Assembly: GCA_951799425.1 (NCBI GenBank)
Contig: OX637409.1
Coordinates: forward strand, 14,578,960 to 14,642,959
DNA length: 64,000 nt
From: Ilex aquifolium
Lineage: Eukaryota; Streptophyta; Magnoliopsida; Aquifoliales; Aquifoliaceae
Reading direction: 5' to 3'
In this document: positions 56,552-64,000 of the stretch, piece after piece
Numbering within the stretch: position 1 is the first letter of the stretch
Layout of the letters: each line of letters opens with the position of its first letter
Notes under the pieces: model-generated
Told to the model about the DNA's origin: nothing
Seen by the model: only the letters and a program-made list of their open reading frames with translations
The model's database searches: none
Translations under genes and position numbers: made by a program

Positions 56552-57968
56552 TCTATATAATAAAGTACAATACAATTTAAATCTCAAAAGATAAACAAAA
56601 TGACTTTTATTTTTCGCAATTTAGATCACTTTAAATTTTTTACTTTAAAGTTAATCTGACGGTTAATATTAACATCTTAAATTTAATAGGGAAATAGACT
56701 ATAAGGGTGTGTTTAGGTGATTTTTTAAAAATGCTTTTAAAACTTATAACTCCTCAGAAGTACTTTAAAAAAAAATAGCGTTTGAAACCGTCTCACCATC
56801 ACCACTACCACCACTACCGCCACCCCACCACCGCAACTACCACCACCACCATCACAACCACCCCCACCACCCAACCACCATCATCACTACCACCACCGCC
56901 GCCGCCGTCGCCATCCCACCACCACCTTTGCCACAACAATCGTCGCCGCCACCACTCCACCACCACCACCCCCACCACCACCACTGCCGCCGCCACCACC
57001 GCCCCACCACCACCACCGCTGCTGCCACCCTACCACCAACGCCACTATCCCACCATTACCCCTACCACCACCACCCCCACCATCACCCCCACGACCATCA
57101 TCATTACCATCACCGCTGCCGCTACCCCCACCACCACCACCGTCGCCGCCATCACCCCACCACCACCACCACCACCATCGTTGTCACCGTCACCCCACCC
57201 CCACAACTGGCCGCCACCCCCACCACCACTCCCACTGCCCCACTGCCACCCACCACCCACCATCAATTGAAACCACCGTCATCCACTGCCACCACCTACC
57301 ATCATCGTCATCTCATTCTTATACTTATTACCATTACCACCATCATCTCACTACCACCGTCAGCACCCTCCACCGCCATTATTGCCCACCACCGACCGCT
57401 AACCACTACCACAACCCATAACCATCCGTCATCTCCCACCAACCACCATCACCCGTCATCGACCACCACTATTGCCACCCACTGTCACCCACCCCCACCA
57501 CACCTATCACCATCACCACCACTACCATTCGCCACCACCTATCACGCTGTCACCTAGAAGCACCCGTCGTCGCCCACCAACACTATCGTCACCGCCCACC
57601 ATCGCCACCACCACTGTCGTCGCCCCACCACCACCACTACCAACCACCATCACCGTCGCCCACCACCACCCACATCCACTACCATCGTTGTCACGCATGG
57701 CTACCACTACCACTTTCGTCACCCAAAACCAACCACCACCATCACCATTGTCACCCACGGCTGCCATTATCACCACGATCGTTATCAACCACCACAACCA
57801 TCACCGTCTCCCACCACCACTACTATCGATCACCCTACTACAATTGGTGTTTAAATTCTTTTCTCTCTCCTCTATATTTGTGATTTGATTTTGGGTATAA
57901 ATATAAATATGTTTATTGTTAACCATTTTTTTTATTACTCTGTGCCTTCAGGCACATGTAATAAGTAG
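56552..57968 (+). mobile_element. Helitron B of the tandem array
   Basis: It begins TCTATATAATAAAGTACAAT directly after the CTAG of Helitron A with no base between. It ends with hairpin TGTGCC-TTCA-GGCACA (57941-57956) and the terminus GTAG (expected CTAG) at 57965-57968. The 5' ~240 bp and 3' ~120 bp are shared with C and D; the middle is a CCA-rich tract. Confidence 0.82.
56795..57835 (+). repeat. CCA-rich tract of Helitron B
   Basis: About 1 kb of CCACCA-type trinucleotide sequence with CCGTCGCC-like variants. G is nearly absent on the plus strand except within CG. An internal island (CTCATTCTTATACTTATTAC, near 57312) is shared with Helitron D. Stop codons are scarce by composition, giving false His/Pro/Thr-rich ORFs. 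Confidence 0.9.
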
Positions 57969-58773
57969 TCTATATAATAAAGTACAATACAATTCAAATC
58001 TCAAAAGATAAACAAAATGACTTTTGCTATTTGCAGTTGAGATCTCTTTAAATTTTATTTTAAAGTTAATCTGACGGTAATATTAACACTCCAAATTTAA
58101 TATAAAAAATAGAGCTCTAAGGGTGCGTTTGGGGTGACTTTTAAAAAGTATTTTTAATACTTATAACTTATCATAAGTACTTAAAAAAAAATTGTTTGAA
58201 AACCACCCCACCAACACCTCTACCACCACCAGCCCCACCACAATCACAACTACCGCCACCGCCACCCCACCACCACCACCACTGTCGCCACCTTACCACA
58301 CCTATCGTCCCACTACCACCGTCACTGTCACCACTACTGCCACCCCACCATCACCTCTTCCACAACAACCACCACCACCGCCCCACCACCTCCATTATCG
58401 TAACCCCACCACCACCACCCCATTAGTGCCCCACCACCACCACCGTTGCCGCCACCTTACCACCACCTCCACTATCCCACCATCACCTTATCACATTACC
58501 CCCCACTACCTCACCCCAACCACCATCACCATTGTCACCTATAGTTGCCACCATTACAATCGGTTGTCATCATCCATCACAACTATCACCGTCTCCCACC
58601 ACCACCACTGCCGCTCGCCATCACTACCACCACTCGCCCCAACTATAATCAATGCTTAAATTCCTTTATTTCTCCTTTATTTTTGTAATTTGATTTTAGG
58701 TGTGAATACAAATATGTTTATTGTTGACTATTTTTTTTATTACTCTGTGCCTTCAGACACGGGAAATAACTAG
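57969..58773 (+). mobile_element. Helitron C of the tandem array (short copy)
   Basis: It begins TCTATATAATAAAGTACAAT immediately after the end of B and ends GTGCCTTCAGACAC...CTAG (CTAG 58770-58773). At 805 bp it is the shortest, with a CCA tract of about 450 bp that lacks the internal island found in B and D, so it is probably a deletion derivative or an unexpanded form. Confidence 0.82.
58203..58650 (+). repeat. CCA-rich tract of Helitron C
   Basis: About 450 bp of the same CCACCA-type sequence, G-poor on the plus strand. Confidence 0.9.
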
Positions 58774-58777
58774 TTAA

Positions 58778-60330
58778 TCTATATAATAAAGTATAATACA
58801 ATTCACATTTCAAAAGATAAACAAAATGACTTTTGCTTTTCGCGGTTGAGATCTCTTTAGATTTTACTTTAAAGTTAATCTAACGACTACTATTAACACC
58901 CCAAATTTAATAAGAAAAATAGGCCCTAAAGGTGTGTTTGAGATAACTTTTTAAAATTGCTTCCACAACTTATAACTTCTCATAATTACTTTAAAAAAAA
59001 ACAAGTAGTGTTTGCAACAGCCCCACCACCACCACTACCACCCCAACCCCCACCTCCACCAACCACCACCAACGTCTCCCACTACCAACCACCACCGCCA
59101 CCCCACCACAACAACTACCCTCACCGCCACCACCACCTCCCCACCCCCACCACCGCCGCCACCCCACCACCACCACCACATCTGCCACAACAATTACTAC
59201 CACAACCACCGTCGTTGTCGCCACCACCACTATCGCCAACCCACCACCCCCACCACCACTATCACCACTACCACCGACGCCGCCACCCCACCACCACCAC
59301 CATCACCCCCACTACTCTACCACCTCCGTCACCCCAGCACCACTTCTACCACAACAACCACCACCACCCTTGCCGCCACCCCATCACCACTATCGCTGTC
59401 AACACCGTACCACCACCACCACCATCACCCCCACCACTCCACCACCGCCGCCAACCCACCACCATCTCTGCAACAACAACCACCACCCCTGTCGCCACCA
59501 CCCCCACCACTGTCGCCACCCCACCACCGCCACTATCCCACCATCACACCTACCACCATTACCTCCATACTATCACCACTGCCACCACTCCACCACCATC
59601 ACTGCCATTGCCCCAACTCCAACCCCACCCTACCCCTACCACCACCACCATCGCCACCCACCGCCGATTGCTACCACCGTCGCCCACCGCCACCACTCAT
59701 CACCATCGTTATCTCATTCTTATATTTATTATCACTACCAGCATCATCTCATACCCATCATCAGAACCTACCATCACCACCCACCGCCATCCACTACCAC
59801 AACCCACCAACCCCCGTCGTCGCCAACCACTTCCACCACCTATTGTCACCCACCCCCACCACACCACCACTGCCACCATCCACTATCACCCACCCCCACC
59901 ATACCTACCACCATCATTCGTCATCGCACACCACTATCGCCACCTACTGTCATCCACCCCCACCACACCTACCACCACCACCACCCATCACATTGTCGCC
60001 CAGAAGCACCCATCGTCGCCTACCACTACCATTGTCACCGTCCACTACCACAAACCACCACTATTGTCGGCTCACCACCACGACTGCCAACCACCATCAC
60101 AACCGCCATCACCCATGGCTGCAACTACCACCATCGTCACCCAAAATCTACCACCACCACCACCACTACCGCCCACCACCACTACCACCGCTCACTCCCA
60201 CAACAACCTGTACTTAAATTTATTTCTCTCTCATCTATGTTTGTGATTTGATTTTGGGTGTAAATATAAATATACTTATTATTGACTATTTTTTTATAAC
60301 TTCGTGCCTTCAGGTACGAGAAATAACTAG
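58778..60330 (+). mobile_element. Helitron D of the tandem array
   Basis: It begins TCTATATAATAAAGTATAAT after a 4-bp TTAA spacer and ends with hairpin CGTGCC-TTCA-GGTACG (60303-60318, one mismatch) then CTAG at 60327-60330, followed by host T. It is the longest CCA copy. Confidence 0.82.
59018..60210 (+). repeat. CCA-rich tract of Helitron D
   Basis: About 1.2 kb, open in all three plus frames at once, which shows that the 293-429 residue ORFs are compositional artefacts. The island CTCATTCTTATATTTATTAT near 59722 aligns with that in Helitron B. Confidence 0.9.
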
Positions 60331-61242
60331 TTTTCTTATATTGCACTTTCAATATTATAAAATAGTTGCGATGTGACTTTCATACTAACTTTCGTTATTA
60401 TCTACGTCAAACCCTACTACACATGAGACATGACAATATAAATTTGACCAAAACATCAATGAAAATTAGTGTAAGGATTACATTACAATTTTATTATGAC
60501 ATTCGAGGTTAGTGTAAGAAAACTAATCTTTAAGGATTTTTTTAATTCTAATTTGATTAGAATTACATATGGAAACAAGCTCAGTTCAAGTAATTTAAAC
60601 TTGGTTCCAGTATATTTAGGTTAACTTGTTATGTCATATGTAATTATGTGTATTTTTTAAAAATATCAACAATATAATATTAAAATATCAGATCAAATAA
60701 AATTAATCTCTAATTTTACCCCAAAGTTGTAGGTGTTGGACTCTATTAGACTTTCACTTAATCACTCACAAATATTGAATTAATAGTGGGTCTTAATATT
60801 TGTTGGAACATACTATTAATTCAATAGTTGTAATGAATTATGTTAAAAAATTAGGCCTCAATAGTATTATTCTTATAAATTATCTATAGGAGAAAAAGTG
60901 GAAGTTGTGTTGTTTTTGAAAATGGATTTCAATATATTAAGTCGTTGAAGTGTTTTGATTCGTTGCTAATATAAGGTGATGAATCCCACAAAAAGAGGGA
61001 ATGTGGGTGTGTGAGAGATTTAAGGAACTAGAAACCCATGTGGACTATAATACATTGAAATCCATTCAGGATAAGGATTTTAGGAACAATAACAATATTA
61101 ATATAGAAACCCATGTAAACTTATAATAGAGAGAGAGTGAGTGAGTGAATCCATTTCAGATTTTCAGAGCTTTTGTAGTGTTTTACTCTTGGAGGAGAGG
61201 AAAGGAAAGGAAAGCTATAGCAAGCAGCAAATTAAGCAACAC
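60331..61242 (+). other. Upstream region and 5' leader of the sugar transporter gene
   Basis: AT-rich, with two copies of AGAAACCCATGT (about 61029 and 61106). A GA-rich leader and AGGAAAGGAAAGGAAAG precede the ATG. ACTTATAATAG near 61117-61127 is a possible TATA-like box. The Helitron array ends 912 bp before the start codon. Confidence 0.4.
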
Positions 61243-62325
61243 ATGCCTTCCCAAGTTATGGCCGTCGACGGAGGGGACCAAGGGTTCCCTGCCAAGCTCA
61301 CAACACAGGTCGTCGTTTGCTCCATCATAGCAGCCTTCGGTGGTCTCATGTTTGGCTACGACATTGGTATTTCCGGTACGTCCCTCTCAAAACTGAATTT
61401 TTATTTATCTTTTTGTTGAAGATTGTGGTATCGGTCATTGATTTAGAGGATTAATATTGAGATAAATAATAGTTGCACCACCATGAATAATGCTTTTAAG
61501 TTTGATTAAACCCAAAGATTTTGATCTCTCTTTCTTTGTGCTTTAAATCTTCATGTTTTTTTATTATATGTTATGATTCAATGATAATCATGTAATCGTG
61601 GTAGTTGAGTCAATCATAAGTCAATTTAGACTACTGATTTACTTAGAAGTTATATAATATTTGCTCGAGTTTTGACCTATAATTTGAATCATGATCAATA
61701 CTTCGAATTTGATTTTCCCCTAAGATTTTGTCTAGTTTTTGCTTTTGGCCTTTAAATCTTCGTGTTATCAAATTCTACGTTGTGATTCAAGGATGATCAT
61801 GTTGAGTTAATCATAAGTGAATTTAGACTCATGATTTACCTGTTAATTGTGAAGTCCAATAAGATTGACTCGAGTTTTGAACTATATATAATTTGAACCA
61901 CGATCAATACTTCAAATTCCCTAAGATTTTGGCCAGTAAATCTTGATGATGCATGTGATTATTAATAATTATTATGATGATGTTGTTAATTAGGAGGAGT
62001 GACATCAATGGATGATTTCTTGATAAAGTTCTTCCCAGACGTTTACGTGAAGAAGCACCACGCAAAAGAGAACAACTACTGCAAATATGACAACCAATAT
62101 CTTCAGCTATTCACATCGTCACTCTACCTGGCTGCCATAGTTTGCTGCTACTTTGCTTCAATAACTTGCAAAAAGATTGGCCGAAAACCCACCATGCAAC
62201 TCGCCTCTTTCTTCTTTTTTGTGGGTGTCCTTCTCAACGCTGCCGCCGTAAACCTGCCTATGCTTATCGTTGGCAGGCTTTGTCTTGGTGCCGGAGTTGG
62301 ATTTGGTAACCAGGTATTTATTTTT

Positions 62326-62360
<35 letters not shown>

Positions 62361-63685
62361 GACCTAAATTAGGAGCAATTATTCAATAAAAGTTTGGTCT
62401 TACTTCGTACTTGTAACATTTACTGCAGGCAGTGCCACTCTTCATATCAGAGATTGCTCCAGCAAAGTACAGAGGAGGCCTCAACATCTGCTTTCAAATG
62501 CTGATCACAGTAGGCATTTTGTGTGCAAACATAGTCAACTATGCAACTTCCCGAATCCACTCATATGGCTGGAGAATCTCCCTTGGCGGGGCTGCAATTC
62601 CAGCCATTTGTCTTGGCCTCGGCTCCCTAATCATCGACGAGACACCCACGAGTCTAATCGAGCGTGGGAAGAAAGAGAAAGGTTTACAGGTTCTTAAACG
62701 GATACGGGGTGTAACTGACGTTCAAAAAGAGTACGAAGAAATCCTACGTGCCACCGAAGTGGCCAACCGAATCCAGCACCCCTACAGAAACCTCATCAAA
62801 CGGTCCAGTAGGCCTCAGCTTATCTGTACCACTCTTCTTCAAATCTTCCAGCAGTTCACTGGCATCAATGTGATCATGTTTTACGCTCCGGTGCTGTTTC
62901 AGACGATGGGGCTTGGCAGCGACGCCTCTCTGTTGTCGGCTGTGGTCACTGGTTCGGTCAACACAGCAGCCACTTTGATTGCAATATTTTGTGTTGATAG
63001 ATTTGGAAGGAAGATTTTGCTTGTGGAAGCTGCCGTTCAGATGCTTATTGCCCATGTATGCAAAATTAGCAATTCTAACGTTTATTGTGTGTCACGTTGC
63101 ATTCAAAAACATAAGCAGAGTTTCTTGCTAATCACACATTTTTATTCAACATGACTCAAATTTAGGCAATCGTAACTTAAGAATGAATGATTTTGTTTTG
63201 TTTGTTTGTTTGTTTGTTTGCAGTGTATTACAGGTGGAATTCTTCTTGCGTATTTGCACTCTACAAATGCTATACCACAAGTCTATGCAAAGATAGTACT
63301 GGCTATGATCTGTTTTTTTGTGGCTGGCTTTGCCTGGTCATGGGGTCCCATGGGTTGGCTGATTCCGAGTGAAATCTTCCCACTGGAAACCAGAACTGCT
63401 GGTTTCTTCGTCGCAGTTAGCATGAACATGTTGTGCACGTTCATCATCGCTCAAGCTTTCCTCTCCATGTTGTGTAGCATGCAATCGATGATCTTCTTCT
63501 TCTTTGCAGTCATCATTGTTATAATGGGCATTTTTGCCCAATACTTCCTGCCGGAAACAAAGGGAATCCCGGTCGACGAGATGAACGAGAGAGTATGGAA
63601 AACACATTGGTGTTGGAAGAGGTACTTTGATGCCGGTTCTGGAGATCAGGAGGGAGAAGTACAACAAGTTCAAGTAAAGGACTAA
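61243..63685 (+). CDS. STP: Monosaccharide/H+ symporter, STP6/STP8-like
   Basis: Four exons (61243-61375, 61994-62313, 62429-63055, 63224-63685) join to 513 residues, the usual STP length, with 12 expected membrane spans. STPs import glucose and other hexoses with protons across the plasma membrane. Residues known to matter in STP10 align: proton-coupling D40 (FGYD) and R139 (VGR); sugar-binding Q174, Q292, Q293, N298, N329 and W405; and the lid disulfide pair C74 (NNYCKYDNQ) and C444 (SMLC). Other family motifs are GRKPTMQ, ETPTSLIERG, DRFGRK and PETKGIP. NNYCKYDNQ and SEIFPLETR-type wording is nearest to Arabidopsis STP6 and STP8 among those I recall. The start is the first in-frame ATG, giving MPSQV; a second Met is 5 codons later. 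Intron 2 has a (TA)n run, and intron 3 ends in (TTTG)n. Confidence 0.95.
62329..62357 (+). repeat. (TA)n microsatellite in intron 2 of the STP gene
   Basis: About 14 TA units start 16 bp after the donor site. It is ordinary but likely polymorphic, so useful as a marker. Confidence 0.9.
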
Positions 63686-64000
63686 GAGAGAGACATATGA
63701 AGAATCCTAGTATGCATAAATGCTTCTAATGATTTTAGAAATTTATGTTACTTTTTGAATAAGATGACACTTTGTTGAGGTGGATAGATCTCATAATACA
63801 AAAAGATTTGGAGAATTCTCTATTACAATTCTCAATTCTAATCCTAGCCCCCACCCCTTTACATCCCCTAATATTGCAGTCCCAAGTTCATCACAATTAT
63901 TTTCACCCTATTAATAATTTAGTTCCCACCCTAATATCGAAGTACGTTTGGTACACAATAATGTCTTTAAATATGAATGGAATAGATATGGAAATAGAAT
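63686..64000 (+). other. 3' flank of the STP gene
   Basis: Probable 3' UTR followed by AT-rich intergenic DNA. No canonical AATAAA was seen close to the stop (TTGAATAAGATG near 63756 is a possible variant). Nothing else was recognised. Confidence 0.4.

Noticed and set aside
56782..60251. Large His/Pro/Thr-rich plus-strand ORFs (162 to 429 residues) in the CCA tracts
   Set aside because: All three frames are open over the same DNA, and the minus strand gives Gly/Val-rich frames as well. The tract lacks stop codons because of composition. It lies inside Helitrons and has no domain.
61141..61242. N-terminal extension of the STP protein (34 residues before MPSQV)
   Set aside because: It has no ATG (the frame opens with GTG), is GA-rich leader sequence, and would not match STP family starts.

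Overview
This is nuclear DNA from a eudicot plant. The genes have spliced exons with GT-AG introns, a chloroplast anion transporter and a plant monosaccharide/H+ symporter are present, and the intergenic DNA is AT-rich and packed with plant transposons (Athila and Tat Ty3/gypsy elements, hAT and Mutator MITEs, a LINE and Helitrons). No rRNA, tRNA or CRISPR-like feature was seen. I do not assign a species.

Layout. 1-2637 is the 5' part of an Athila-type element on the minus strand: an open gag, a tRNA-Asp primer site and a 1.7-kb LTR that carries a striking nested palindrome array. This LTR abuts, and probably interrupts, an older Tat-type element, of which the tail of an antisense ORF and a broken integrase remain (2640-4196). 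6083-12582 is a ten-exon gene for a PHT4;4-like plastid anion/ascorbate transporter, with two hAT MITEs in its introns. 13795-15084 is a 1.3-kb Mutator-type element full of microsatellites. 16263-17129 (minus) encodes an unnamed acidic/basic low-complexity protein. 17.5-27.7 kb is retroelement debris: a decayed Athila pol and a 0.6-kb tandem duplication. 27757-37807 is a nearly complete but decayed 10-kb Tat element with both LTRs, minus-strand gag-pol and a plus-strand antisense gene. 39980-40363 (minus) encodes a small 'josephin-like' protein, and 46995-47968 (minus) a two-exon Josephin-domain deubiquitinase; a LINE 3' fragment lies between them. 48301-60330 is a Helitron cluster: one minus-strand element, then four plus-strand elements arrayed head to tail, three of them carrying long CCA-rich tracts. 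61243-63685 is a four-exon STP6/STP8-like sugar transporter.

The host genes are not an operon and do not form one pathway. The two Josephin-related genes share strand and order, and may correspond to the two parts of a single longer gene in other plants. The most unusual structures are the end-to-end Helitron array with variable CCA tracts (53715-60330), the 56-bp palindrome pair in the Athila LTR (2263-2391), and the convergent sense/antisense gene arrangement seen in two separate Tat copies.
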